The position numbers were made by a program, and so were the translations under genes. From positions 81,050 to 145,049 of the forward strand of contig VWZL01000809.1 in NCBI GenBank assembly GCA_013396915.1: DNA of 64,000 nucleotides. Reading direction: 5' to 3'. Every line of letters begins with the position of its first letter. Position 1 is the stretch's first letter. Origin of the DNA: Stercorarius parasiticus (lineage: Eukaryota; Chordata; Aves; Charadriiformes; Stercorariidae). Shown piece by piece: positions 37,801-51,896 of the stretch. The notes under the pieces are model-generated. The model searched no databases and had not been told where the DNA came from. It saw only the letters and a program-made list of their open reading frames with translations.

Positions 37801-40800
37801 TTTACTTATAAAGAACATGAGTTACGTTCAGTAGCTCATAATTAGTTGGGAAAACATAAAGAGCATTTAAAGAATTAGTTGCTAGTTTATTGAAAAAGAT
37901 TTGACATGCAGGTTTTGATGCACGCTGTTTTTTAAAATATTTTGGCAACATCCCTACGTTTTCTAAAATACTTTAATGGTAGGTGCTTTTTCTTAAATAG
38001 CTCCTATCTCTTGAAAATATTGCTTCACACATTATTTTAAGTATCTTGTATTTTCCCCTCTTGCAGGAATTGGTAATTGTGGGCGACTGTGCAGGTGGGC
38101 CATCACATGGGGCTCTGGAGTCTTTCCACAGTGGCTGGTCCAGCACCGTTGTGTGTGCTCCTTATTTCAGTAGTCTTCCCATTGCGTGTTCTGGTATTGA
38201 AAATTAATTACTGTAGTGACTTTAAATTGATATAATCACTATGCTTTTTGTAGGTATTACAAATATTTTTATGTTTAAATAGAAATAGGTATCATTAATA
38301 TTAATATGACGAGAAATGAAATATTAATACATAAATAGAATTTTAAGTAAGCTATAACACAGAAAGATTAGCTTACGTATGTGATGTTTTTATACTTTTC
38401 TCTGAGTTGGCAGGATAATAATAGTAATTCCCAGTTCTTAATTTCATCCATAAATCTCAAGGCATTTTAAACGAATGATGAATGCATATTTATTTTTCGC
38501 ATTTACAAGGTGGGGATCCTGAAGTATGGGTAGAGGAGTGAGTGATTTGCCCAGTGTAGCTGGTGACAGAGGTAGAAGAATTTGCCTCCTTGGTCTCCAA
38601 TTAATATCTGACCAGCAGGACACCAGTACCTCCTGGGTTGTAAAGTAGAAGCAGAAGCATATGCGATGCTGCGCTGTCTGTGGGCTGTGGTGGAACAGCA
38701 CAGACCTCAAAGTTCAGCAGCTCTGCCATCCCAGATCTCTTCCTGAAAGTCTGGCTGACCTGCTAATAATGCAGGGGACTGGATTTTTTGTTTCATTGTA
38801 TAAGCACTATGTAGATTTTTTTCTTGTCATAATGACAATTTAATTCTGTTCATGAATGAGCTGGTAAAGCTTGACATTTGTAATATGGTATGCTACTATG
38901 TATCGCCTTGGCAAACACACACACAGACAAAAATTATTATTTTTAAAATAAATCTGAAAGGGGCCTTTAATGTGTTGTAAATCAGTCCCTGAACTTGATG
39001 AACAACAAACTAAGTCTTCTCATTTTGGGAGTCAGTCACACACAGGGATAACTGCGGACAACTCATCTAAATAAAAAAAAAATATTATTGTGCATATATA
39101 ATTGTAAGATTTGGGGATTTTCTGGACATCTTTATGGGGATCTGTGGAGGCAGAGTGTATCCTCTTACCCTGTTTGTGTAGTTCCTACTACAGCTGAATC
39201 TCACATTCACATCTTCTGAAGGGTCTAGTGATTGTGTAACGCAAATGCATGCTGCTGTTCTTTGTAAAAGGCTGAAAGTGTTCCCACCTGATGCACTGGG
39301 AAGGAAGAAGAGCTTCGAGCCCCTGTACCTGTCAGGACTCTGTAAGCATTGCTGAGAGAGCTGTTGCTCAGCTCATCACCACAAGTAACTTTCATGTGTT
39401 CTAGATTCTACTTTAACTGTCTCTGCGGAGAGGTTTACAGTGTTGATATTCATTTAAAGCATATCTATGCAGTAAAATTGCTGGGGCTTATTTGGAAATA
39501 ATAAAACTAAGGGTTTTTGTTGCGTCAGTCGTGTTATTTTTAAACTAGAATAACCCAAGAAGCATAAAAACCTTGACATTTGAGTACCTGTGTGGAAATT
39601 CTCAATATTTTGGGATCTTGGTTTTCTGAGGGATTTTTGTTCAATGCTGTCACAGCCACAGAGTATGAAATTCAGCAAGTTTTCTCCAAGATCTGCTTTC
39701 AGCTTTGAACTAATGCTGGTTTGAAGTAGTTTGTACCTGTTTATCATGCGCATTGCAAAATCTACCTACCTATTTACATAGGTGTTGGGGAAACAAGGAT
39801 GATACAGGCTAGCGTGAGTGGTAGGGAGCAGCATGAGTGGAAGGAGTGTGTGGTGTGAGTTGTGATTCTACTTGTCTGCTTATTTTCTGGTTTGGAGGCA
39901 TCGAGCACCTGCTGATTTAGGGGTTTTCTATATGTGATTTCATGCCTGTGATTAGCATTTCTAAGGACATGACACATACGGTCTCACCACTAAAATACGT
40001 TCTGTAAATATGTAAACAGAAAATTACAGAGATGGTCATTGTCCGTCTGTCCTGACTGGTCTCCAGAGGTAACCTGGCAGGACTCAGCATGCTTCATTGG
40101 GGCCATCCGATATAACACATATTGGACTTCAAACTTAGGAGTAAAATTCCTTCTCTGAGTGGAGTTACCACCTCCGTTTGATGCTTCCTTAATGGCAGTT
40201 GCTTGTCTCATTTTCTTTCTTTTTAATCACTGGGGCAGGAGATTGAGATATTTAGATAGTGTTTTCCAGTGTCTTCCCATTTTACTGCTTTAAGTCTTGA
40301 AGTCAAACTCTATAGAAAACTTCAGCTGCCTCACAGAAATCTGTAATTGCATTTTATCTGAAATCAACCATTTTTATGCCAGAATTTCTCAAGGTAGATG
40401 ATGAATAGTAATAACAGAACTTTTAAGTTCTGGGGAGGTGTGAGAGATCCTGTACGATGGCATCTTTTAAAAATGGTTTTTCTGGACAAAGTTTGAGAAT
40501 GATACCTGGTTAGTTGATGTTATTGTTGGAGCGTTGCCCCTAAGTTAATAGCAAGATTATGTTTGTTTTGCTGCTTTGAGAAATTATTAGTATTTTGTCT
40601 GAATTAAGGAGGCTGTTAATACTGATTAGCTTGTGCATAAGGTGGAGATGGCAATCTCCTTAATTTCATATTTAATTACCAAAAACTCGCAGCAAAGAGC
40701 TATCGAATGATTTGTCACCGTTGTGCTGTTCAGTAGCTATCGGTGGAACCATGTGACTGCTGGGTATTTAATATCTTCTCCTATAATTCTCTATTTTTTT

Positions 40801-41519
40801 TCCTTTGCTGTTTTTTTTGATGTTGCGGTTTAAAATTAAGTCATAAATTGTTAGGAGCAAGGAAAACGGTCATGTACCATCTAGTTTGGTGTCTTGAAAC
40901 TCCAAGAAGCGTCTTGAAGATTTGCTCCCAAGATTTTACAGATATTTCTTACTTAAAACGTGTAATTTCTGAGCTTGCCAGTCATGTCAGTCTGTTGAGT
41001 TCAGGTATTATATGACGGATGAATCTCCGTGTGACGTGGAGCAGTCAGTGCACATGTTTTAGCATGGGCCTCTCCTGAGTTTTAATAACTACAGACAAGG
41101 TATGAATATCTCTTCACTGCAAGAGGCATGTTTTTTTTCTGTTTTTTCCCTCTGCAGGTGCTACCTTCTGCATGGATACACATCTAGCAGTTCCTCTGTG
41201 TCTGGTGGAGCATGTGTACTTGCTCTGCAGGAAAGGTGCTTCTTAGAATGCTTACCGCATATGGAAGAAATAATTTTATAAAGCCTTTAAGTAAGAGCAG
41301 TTTCCAATTTACAGTGACTTAAACACGCTATGCTTTGCTTTGTTTCATCATGGTGAAAGCCACTTGTTTGTGTAACCCCAAAAAAATAACAACACAGGCA
41401 TAAACAAGCATAAAACAATGTACTGTTCAAGATATCTTTATAGGCAAACAGTAACTAAACACCTTTTAACTTGATCCTGCCTGGCTTGGAAAGCATCGAG
41501 ACTGTTGCCTTCCCCCATT

Positions 41520-41780
41520 TTGACGGGCTGCTCTTGTGGGCCAGGGGTCTGAAGGGAAAATTATTTTACCCCTGGAGACGTTGCGTTTTGAGTTGGCCAG
41601 GAGGTGAGAGTCAGAGGCAGAGCTGTCGTTCCAAGCTCTGCTTTGAGGGAGAGCTGCTTCCCTCCTGTTTGGGTTTTGCCTTTTTTTTTTTTTTTTTTGT
41701 CGGTGTGATGTCATCATTCTGCGAGGTCTGCGCCGCCGCGTCCTCCAGGAAAACAAAACCGGGGGACGAGACCTGAATGT
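41520..41780 (+). promoter_or_regulatory. CpG-richer patch with a CRE/AP-1-like site, possible enhancer or alternative promoter
   Basis: Roughly a dozen CpGs fall in about 260 bases inside otherwise CpG-poor intron, including CTGCGCCGCCGCGTCC. TGATGTCATCA at 41706-41716 resembles a CRE/ATF element (TGACGTCA with the CpG decayed to TpG), directly after a T18 tract (41681-41698). A donor-like GAG|GTGAGA lies at 41603/41604. The combination could be an intronic enhancer or an alternative TAOK1 first exon. Evidence is motif-level only. Confidence 0.3.
41681..41698. repeat. Poly(T) tract, 18 bases
   Basis: Uninterrupted T run between TTTTGCC and GTCGGTG. Confidence 0.85.
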
Positions 41781-44700
41781 CAAATGTGAAAAAACAAGCA
41801 GATCTGATTCTTCTTCTCCTCCCTCCCCCTTTTTCATTGAAAGGAGCTTTCAAGCTGACTTTATACAACAGGAATTAGCTTAATAGAAAAAAGAGAGCGA
41901 GAGAAGCACAGTTATTTCTTTTCAGTTTTTATTATCAAGTTCTCAAAAATAACTTCTTCCTGCCTTGCTGGAGGATGTGATGTATATTATGTGCCAGATG
42001 CAACTATATAGGCATTTTATAAATACCCATGGTCCTCCTTGCTTCAGGGATCTTTTTTTCTTTTATTGCCACCTTTCTCTTTTTTACTGTTTTGGAGATA
42101 TTTAAATAAGCAGTGCACAGTGGCTTCGTGTTGTGTTTGTATTGTTTTCTACCAGAGAACTGTCCCATATTGCTTCAGATGTTTGTATAAATATCATGGT
42201 AGTATTAACAGCAGCCTTCCACCAGGATTACTCTTGGCCCCCAGCTGTTGTCAGGGGAGCAGCCAAAAGCAACTGGAGGACTCATAGAACCAGGCTGATT
42301 TTTGTTCAAGGCTGTGAAATTTAATATAAGAGTGTATCCAAGATCTTCCTTCTTTATGGGAACCCTTTTGTGGCTTTCATGCAGCTCGTTAGCTGTACTG
42401 AGCAGTAGGCTTCATGTAAATACGCACAGGTTTATTCTTTTTCAGGCTAGAGCTTGAAATGACTTTGCAAAATAATCTGCAGAGAGGCATTTTTAGGTAT
42501 TTGGAGGCTATAAGCTCTGAGTGTTGGTTGTTGGAGGATAGGCTGGTGGTCTCAGAAGCTGTCCAGATGGAGTTAGAACTTCTGGGCAGTGAGCAGCACT
42601 TGAGCTGATATTCTTTCCCCTATTGTGTTCAGGAACATTAATTACTTCTTGGTTGCTCTTTATAGCTTGCGTCCAAAAAGTAAATACTGTTTTCTGGCAT
42701 GGTGTGTTGAGTTCTCAGTAGCTCCCTGTCCAGCTGGGCTGCATGGGTGATCTGCATGCATGATGAGGGAGCAGTTCTTGCTTTTTGCTGGTCGGTTGTT
42801 AGGGGTGTATCTGCCCAAGGTATCAGGAGGTTGTCCTACTTTTCCCAGCTCAAAAATCCAAGATCCTTAGCATTTGTAAAATGGACACCTGACTTTCCCT
42901 TTGTTTATTAGCCAACAGGAGGGAGCAGTCAGCAAATAGATCTTCTTTTAATAAAGGAAATGTTGCTTGAAACTTTACTGGGTTTTTTTTTTCTCTTATT
43001 TGTCTCTTCCTACTGACAAACAAAAGGCATAATCCATTATTCCAAAATGCTGAAAAAGAGGCTTCAAATTGCCAGGTATGAAATTATGCTGCTTGTTCAG
43101 TTACCAGTAGGAAACAGCGTGAGATGTTTCAAAACCTACAAAGGAGAAAGTTCTTTGTACGTGTGAATTTAGTATTCACAAAAGGTGTCAGATTGACAGC
43201 CTTGGAGATTGTGGAGATTGGAATTTTATTTATCCCTACAGTAGGTGCAGTGCAGACTGCAATAGTGCAAAAATTTGCTGTATTATTCTGCTGTTACACT
43301 CAGCGAGTGCCCTTCCCAGGCAGCCTCTAGGGGCGAGGAGCTCTTTAGAGAGAAAGCTCTGTGCCTTCTTCAAATCGTCGGCTGCCAAAAGGATGTGAGG
43401 GTGGTTTTTTTGTGTGTGTGATGTGGTTGCTTGTCTCCTGAAATCTAAACAGATGTGAAAGGAACTTGATAGTATCTACCTCCAAACAGCCACCGGAGCA
43501 GAGGCAGCCTTCAGCCCCCATGTTCTCTGGTTGTGTGCAGGCTGGTGCTCTCGAGTCAAAAGGTGATAGTGGTCATAACTGTTATTTGCTGACTTAGCTG
43601 CTCTTCTGTAGAGGTTTTAACACTCTGTCTTGTGATAAATGTAAATCGTATTGAGATAGAAGATTATAAAATCAGATAAATAATACTGCTCCCTATTTTA
43701 ATAGGCTGGGCACTGGGTGAAACTTGAAAAAGAAACGCTGACCCTGTGTATTTAATGGTTGGCATAAAAAGGGGGATGTCGGACCTTTCTGTTCTTGCTG
43801 TGAACTTGTGTGGTCTTGGACAGGTCACCTCTTAGTCACTTTGTTTACATGTTTGTAAGGTAAGAATGTTTACTGCAACTCTACTAAGTGCTCGGCAAAT
43901 ATCAGGCGCTTTTTAAGTGTCTAGTGAAAGTGTAGGTCAGATGTGGCATTGTGAGTTTTGGCAATTGAACAATATCCTCTTAGGAGAAAGTAGTGAAAAT
44001 TAAAAAAAGGGGAGACAGAGCAATCTTCAGTTACCAGTGCTTTGGTCTTCGCATGCTTCTCCAGACGCAGCATAGAACCTGTGAATGGAGACATGGCAGG
44101 TGTGGTCCTCTCCATCCTGTTGAGTTAATGCAGTCGGCCGATGTTAGTCATGCAGAGCTGTCCTCCTCACTCTGCAGGCCTGAAACCATTGGCCTGAGCT
44201 GCCATCTGCTTTCTTCTATCTGTGTGGACAATACCTTTGAATACTGCAAATGATATTTCAGCTTCAGAATGAATGGTCTTTATTTCAGAGACACGATTTT
44301 ATTTTGCTTTTCACCAACGATTAAATACCACCAGCCCCGGTGCAAACCATCACTTCCATCCCAAAAGGAAAAGCTCTTTGTAAAAGCTGCTTCTGCTCAC
44401 CAGGACAAAATTTCTAATACAGTTTCTCAGTATGAAATATCTGTGTCATGATAAAATCTAAGCATGCATAGCTATCATTAATTAAAATTTAAGTGAAAAA
44501 TGCTGCAGATTGTTCTACCTCAGAATAAGGACTAGTCCACTGTAGCTGTGTATAAGGTAGATTCTTAAACACCGTAAGGAAGAGAGGAGCATTTTAAGGG
44601 AACCTGGACAGATATGGTGACAGTATTGAAACTCTAATGCAGCCAGCTTCTCTTGTTTTGTCTAAAAATGTTTGACAAACTCTCCAGGAAAACAGGAGGG

Positions 44701-47700
44701 TCTCTGGGAGGTGTCATGTAATGAAAATGAAGAAGGAATACCAAGCCCTGTTTCTGGGGCTTTCCCCTGTTTTCTGGGGGAAAAAAAATAACACCAAAAC
44801 AAACCAGCAGGTGGTTTATTTTTGAAAATTTCTAATGTCCTCCCAGGAAGGTGTGTCCCACTGCTGTCTCGGGACTGTTCTCATGGCTGTCCTTGTCCCC
44901 TGCTGCTTTACGTCTTCCATATCTTGATAGAGCCAGAACCCTGTGTTGCATATCTGCAGACCATCTTAAGGAAACCCTTCAAACTGTGCAGCTTAATCCT
45001 GCTCCAGCTGTGCCATGTGGCTATAGACTTTTTCATCTCCAGTTACCGTCCTTCATTAGATGGCACAATTGTGGGCCTCTGAGTATGGTTTAGCTTTGAC
45101 CAAATCGCTGATTGCCTTCAGATCAGAGACTCCTCGCAACAGCCACTGCTGCCACCCAGCAAGGTGCGGGCTGCTGTGCTGGCTGAGACAAAGGCCTTCG
45201 AGCTCCATCCCTGCCAGCAGCGAATGCCTGAGGAGAAGTCTAAGATTATTTTAATTGGCTTTTTTCTTTGCAATGCTATTCCTTTACTGCGTCTCTCAAA
45301 GATCAGGTCAGTCTTGGAAAAGTCGCCTGTTGGCAGCTCCCTGCCTCACCTCATGCAAAAGCTGAGGCCAGAGTCCTTGAAACAGGCAGGACAACCTTGT
45401 TTTTCAGAAAGCCCAAGTGTGAGAGCAGGTTCTGCCATATCTCAATTAACCTTTTATTTAAAGGCACAGGAAATAGTTTTGTCCGTCGACTGAAGCAATC
45501 AAATTATTGTTCACCTGAACTAAAGGGTAGGAGTGGAGATGGTTGCTGATTATTTCTTTTTCATTCATTTGCTTTTGTGAATGGTTGCTGAGAACAGCTG
45601 GATTAAGTGGCTTTGTGTGTGAGCACACAAAGAACCCATGAAATATAAAGGTGTTTGGATATGTGCTGTTGGAACAAACCAATTTCTGATTACAGCTTTC
45701 TGTCAAATTTAGGATGGATGTGTTTCTACTTGAGCTGAAATTGCCTTTTCAGCCTTAAAATACTCTAATGCTGACTAGGTACATTCAAGCAACTTAAGTA
45801 CTTTCCTCCTCTCTTCAGGACAGGAGAAAGTGCTGTATTTTTTGCTTGGGAGTTAAAGAGTTGTGTGTACAGGAGGAAAAAAAAATTAAATACTCCCAGT
45901 AAGAGTTAACTTAGGTAGGATGGACCCTGGGCATTACAACCTGCTTTGTGGGCCTTGTTTCTGAATTGTTGTTCCAAGTATTTGCTTCAGGTGCAGATGC
46001 TGACGTACCTCTCTCATCTCTCCTATTCGGGACAATTAGTAATACTGCCAAAACCAGAAAAGAGCCAGATAATTTTTTGAAAGCAGGTTTTTGGCGAAAA
46101 GATGTAGTCATTTACCTTCTGTATGTGCACAATGATGTGTTGACTTAACCTGTCTTTCTAGTGGAGAGGCAGTCAAGCAACAGGATGCCTAAGTCTGTGA
46201 TTTGATGGACTTTAGTAAACCTTCTGTAAGGAGAGATCTGCTGAATTTACTGGGGCTGTTCCACCGCAACAGATGCCACTTCTACAGTGCCTGCAAGTGC
46301 TGGTGTTGAGAGAAACCATGGCTGTTGAGCACTCCACGGATGTGTCTTCCTAGGGATAGATATATAATAATGATGTGGGCAGGTAAAGCATAAAGGTTAA
46401 TTTGTTTTATAAAAGTTCATCAGGGTGGAGACCCTCTTTGTATTTGCAAAACACCTCCTGGAACAGGGGCTTATCCCTTAGTGGGACACACGGGCTGCTC
46501 TTATGCTGTAATGTGCGTTGCTTAGGGATTTGCAGCTCCTGGTGCTGAGCAGGCAGTTATCCTCAGACAGCAGCTGAAGATGCTCCGGCCCTGGGCTACG
46601 GGAGATCAGAAGGACTTTTTCCTGCAAGAGAGACTCCTCTTGTTTCCAGTTCCTAGACTGTCGTGAATCTCTGTCCTGTGTTCAGTGAATCATTCCTGGA
46701 GAGCACCCAGGCAGTGTGGAGGAGGAAAATGCCTGGTGTGAATGCAGGAGGTATAAAAGTCAGATGAGAGAGGAGAGATAAGAATATGTCAGGACAGAAG
46801 CATAGTGAGACCGGGGCTGCAGAGGGATCAGAGAGGAAGGAGCTACAGCTGGTGGCAAAATGGAGCTGGAGGTTTGCAGGAGAGGTGACTTGGGAGCCTG
46901 GGAGATGGGGAGGGAGGCAGCAAGCGAAGATGGATTGTTGGCAAGGGAGATGGCAGTCTGAATTCTGACACTTTCTAATTTTGGAGTGCTTGCCTTTGTA
47001 ACCTTAATAATTTTGTTCTAATATGCTAGATACAAAAATTACATTATATGTTCTGAGGAATTTGGTTACTATGGTAATGGGTATATAAGTACATAAGAGA
47101 GAAGATGTCAGCAAACAGAACAACTGTAATGTAGCACACAAACCTGTGACTGCCTGAATTTGGGAAGCAGGTCGTTAGGAACTTCTCCTCCTTCAGTCTC
47201 CTCTCTCGCTGCCAGGATGTCTGTTCCTGTCTGAAAGTTATGTCAGAGCTTCTACAATAAATCTTTGGGGTTTATGGAATTTCAGCAGACATGCCCAAAA
47301 TTCCTGGGTAAACGGACCATGTACCTCCCTTCTGTGCCAGGATGGGGATGTCTCTGTGTTCCCACCTGGCGTCTGGAAGTGCAGGACCAGTGTTGACCAG
47401 CCGGACCACGAGTGTGTGGGATGGGAGCTGCTGCTGGCTGAGCTGTGGGTGGGTGGCTTGTTCCCCGAGTTGTGCCACAAGTTTCCCCCTCCTTGCTGCT
47501 GGTACCCTGTCTAGCTGGATTTTGGGAAGTGCAGCTGATAGCTAGTTTTAAGTCTTTGCCAGAAGCCATTGCTTTCATTCCAGCAGCTTGGTCACAGCAA
47601 CACAGTTGGGGAAGGTGATGGGGAGCAAGAGCGTCCTGGGGAGCACCAGGAGGAAATGTGTGGCAGCTGTTGGCCCAGGAATGGAAAGGACAATGGTTCT

Positions 47701-48293
47701 CACACACTTCTTGTCCCATCCCTCCCCTTCCTCATCTGCAGCAAGGACATGTTTTGTGTGCCCACCCACACCTTCTGATGTAAAAACTACTCGTGCCATG
47801 TTTCCCATGTGTGGGGATGGAAGGGTTGTGAGGGAGTGACCATCCTTGCCGGGAGAGGGTTGCTGGAGAGCTGACGGAGCAGGACACTGGCTGGGATGGT
47901 GGAGCACTGCAAGTCCAGTTCATCTCACATAGGTGAATGTCAGTACAGCATAGGACACAGCACCACGTTGGAGATTTCTTAGAGCAGGATATGGTGTAGT
48001 GGTTTAGGGGCTGGCTACAGGAAGGTGAGTTAATCCTGTTGAAGGAGAAATTGGGGGCTAGAGGGAAGCTGCTGATAGTTTTCAAGGATCAATCTTCAGA
48101 CAAATCTTAAATGGTGTTTTGGTCTTAACGTGCCGTGAAAGGACTGTGTTAATAAAATCAGCTGGGGCAAAGCTGGGGGCATCGTCAATCCAGAAGACTG
48201 GAGCCTCGCTTGGCAGGGCTGAATGAGCTGGATGGTTTGCAATAATGGAGACATAAATAGGATAGCACAAAGTGTGTGGTCATGCAGTAACAA

Positions 48294-48363
48294 CAAATAT
48301 AATATATTAAAAATATATAATAATAATATATATAATATACATATAAATATATGGAATATAAAA
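48294..48363. repeat. AT-rich (TA/TAA)n low-complexity block
   Basis: About 70 bases composed almost only of A and T in irregular TATAATA units. It lies immediately after a GC-richer interval. Confidence 0.8.
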
Positions 48364-51300
48364 ATGTGGTTTATCAGTTAGAAAGATGCGAAAGACTTGA
48401 GTATATCCATTGATACCATGGTGATTTTAAAACTTCAATGCTATGTGTCCAGGAAATAAGCAGGTGTGGACAATTCTGGTCAGGGATTTTTTTTAAAAAA
48501 CAAGCCTTAGTTTGGGACAGATGTGAGGAAGGGCTGTTAGGATGGTCTGGGAAGTCAATTCTCTCTCCTGTGTTGTAAAGGGAGGCAAGTCTGGCTTGCT
48601 TTTTTCAGCTAACAGGCCAAGGGGCACATGTTATATCTCTGTACTTATACTTATCCCTCAGTATTGAAAAGGGAATAAAACTGTTTAAGGACAGTGTGGG
48701 AAAAGGAGTAAGTCAGTGTAAACTGACAAATAGTAAATACAAACTGTAAATCAGTCATAATCAGTTCTTAATCTTAAATTGGTTCCTTATCAAAATAGGA
48801 GTGGGTTTCTGGAGCAGGCTTATAATCAGAGTAGTGGCTTTGAGAAGTTCTAGAAGTTGGTTATTATTTGATGATTGGATTCTATTATATAGTTGCTCAA
48901 AATAGCAGGAACAGGACTTAATAGGACATTCAGTCCTATGATCTTAACTGTCCAATTGAGACATATTCTGTATCTGAACCACTGCTGCCTAAATTGTTTT
49001 GTATGTTAGTTGAAATGAGCATTTTCCCCATGAAAGCAGATAAAACTCATCAAATTAAAAGGGTGTGCTTGTTACCTTAATACATCCTGAAAACTGCTTT
49101 TGTTTTAAGTGGAAGGCATAAAGACAAGTAATGTAGGCCTTGCAGAACCCGCTGGAGAAGCGTTTCTTCAAGTAGGTAAAATAGTGAAAAAGGTGTTCCT
49201 TGATCTGTAATTGTTTGCTTTTGGTTGTTTGACTCATCCCCTTGCTGTGTGCCGTTTAAAAAATTGTTCTGCTTGGTCATGTGGAGACAGGAAAAATACT
49301 CGGCCTGAGCTGGAGTAAAATGGGACAAATTGCCATGACTTTTGGGAATTCCAGTAGGAATGGAGGTGCTCATGGGCTCTAGAAATGTGTGAAATAATTG
49401 CTCAGTAAAGGCATTTATGGGCACAGATAATCTGGTAGAAGAGGTTTAATGGTTATAGAAGGTTTTAAACTCTTTTGTTGCTGAAATATGTTTGAACCCC
49501 TTTTTGACCCTGCTTTAAGTTACAAACTTACGGAAGCAGCTGTATACCTCTGCCAAACTTCTGATGCCTCTTTCTGTGAGCTCCGTTAGGTTGGTCACTC
49601 CTCCTGAAGAGCAGAATAGCCTTTCACTGGTAATCTGTTCTGAAATGGCTTTTCTGCATTTGTCCCGTGATGAAGGTCCATCGCATACGTGCACCTTACT
49701 AGAACCCAGTAAGGTACTTTCTCATTATTTCTGTGCAACCTCTAAATAAACCTTTTTTGTTTGTTTGTTTATTGTAATGTTGTATTTTATAAACTCCTGT
49801 GTTAAACAAAATTTACAAAGTGCGTTTTGATGATGTTTGTTTGACTCTAGAAGAATAGCAATAGAAAAATTGTCATCCAGCATCTAATGCGTCGCCTGTC
49901 TGGTCTTGTCTTCTGTTTCTGGCAGTGGTAACGACTGGATGCTTCGGAAGAGGTGCCAGGAGCACTCAGGAATACCTTACCCTGACCTGTGTCTAGTTTA
50001 AAAAGCAATGTTTGTGTCTCTTGCGCTCAGTACCTTGCAGTAATTTCTGCAGGTTAATTTTGTCCTTTATGGCTTGATCGGTTGAATTCCTTCATTCTGT
50101 TATAAATATGCTACTCTTAAATTTTGTGGACTTATGGACTTGTTCGTGAAGTCTGAGCACTTGACATGGCCTTCTTATGTATGATTTTTAACTCCTACAG
50201 CTTTTCTCATCAAGCTTAATTTGTTCTCTTGGACATCTATGACTTCCGATTTCTGAGGTCTTTTTGTACTGTACTTTCATTTTATTGCGAGATGTGAGTG
50301 AAGAATAATAGCCAGGAGCAGAGCATGGCAGAGACTTCCTTAATGTATTGCCATAAATTCTGTATTTTCCTAACTAATTCTTTGTGTTGTTTATTAAAAA
50401 AAAAGTCTGATGTTGTCTTTGCATAATCGCGCAATTATTTTCATTGAGCTGTCTGCACAAAGCTCAGCTCCTGAGTTGTGTTTAGTTTAACAGTAGATAC
50501 GTGCTTAACTGTTCTTTACTTTTTGAGCTTTCATCTCCTGTCTTGTTGCTCATTTACGTTGGTTTTTGAGGTTCCTGTGTACTTTCTGGTCCTGTCAACT
50601 GCCCTAAATAAAACATGTCATGTTCCTTCCCCTCCCATTCCAAATCTTAAATGCAAATATTTTGCAGGATCTGCACAGTATCTGTGGTCATTCTGGTTGC
50701 GAGGGCCTTTTCCCTTGTTCAAAACATGTAATTGAATATCTGACCTCTTGCTTTTTTTCTGTGACTTGTATCAGTATTTCAGCTCTTGGTTCAGAGGTGA
50801 TGTTTCTGTTCTCCATCTGTGACTAATTAATACTCATAATAATTTTGTATACAAGACCGCCCACTTCTTTTTGAATATCCTTTTGAGTTGTTCTCTTAAT
50901 TTAATGACATACAGTCTAGTGCATACATGTTTGGCTTGTTAGTTCTTAGTGTATCACAGTCACCAAGTGATTAGCATGTTACTTCCACTAATTATTAGTT
51001 CAATTAATTCTTCTGTTAGGTTTGGCTGCAGCCATTGTGGGCAGCTTCTCTGGAGCAGCAGCTCTTGGAAGGGGACAGCAGTTGTGACAAAAGTATACGT
51101 CACCCCGGAGCTACATCAGTCTTCTAGGGCAGCTACTTACTCATCCTGTAGGTCAGTAATGTTTAATTTACAAGTTTATTGAAGGACCAGCTTTCCTGAT
51201 GTATGGTCTGTGACAGCAACATACCTTAGACCTAGTCATCTTCTTTGTGTGGAAAATTTTCCTTCTTTCCTGTACCGTTGATCTCCTGTGTGGCTTTTCT

Positions 51301-51879
51301 CCAGCCTGGTAGCGGAGCAGGCTGCGTGACCGCCTGAGGCTTCTTGCTGTCACAGCTTGGGTTTTAAGATTATCCCTGCAGAATCTTCCAGTTTTCTCTT
51401 GGATTTTTCTGTTAGTATTTGACTTTATTTTCTATGTTAGGTCCTTCCTGCTGGCTTTGGTTTCCCTAGGTTTGTAGTTCCTCAAATAAGAGTCTGACCT
51501 GTGGACTGGGGGGTTGGACATAGCCTCTGGCTGGGTGGACGTGTGTCCTGGCCTTCTTCTGCACTCTGGTGAATTTAATTGCAAGCTCAATTTCAGCATC
51601 CTCATTTTTTTACTTATTGGTCAGAAAGACTTTAAATTGCTTCCTTTCAGGCCTCCTTCCTAAAACTGTGTGTGATTCTACTACTTCTTAATTACTTCTT
51701 TTCTCATGGGTAATTATCTATATTGTGAGCTTTAGTAGCTTATTTCTGAGTTATTTATGCTGAATCCAAAATAGCTAATTTGCTTACGTTTACATTATTT
51801 ATTGTTCTGGGGCAAAATTGCTTAGGGGTCAAGAAAAGGTTTCTTTAAACCCAAGTCCCATTAGGATATCTGACTAATA

Positions 51880-51896
51880 TTTTTTTTTTTTTTTTT
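51880..51896. repeat. Poly(T) tract, 17 bases
   Basis: T17 between CTAATA and ATGGGC; simple homopolymer. Confidence 0.85.

Noticed and set aside
47282..47719. 145-codon minus-strand frame
   Set aside because: No recognisable domain; probably chance or repeat-derived in a GC-rich interval.
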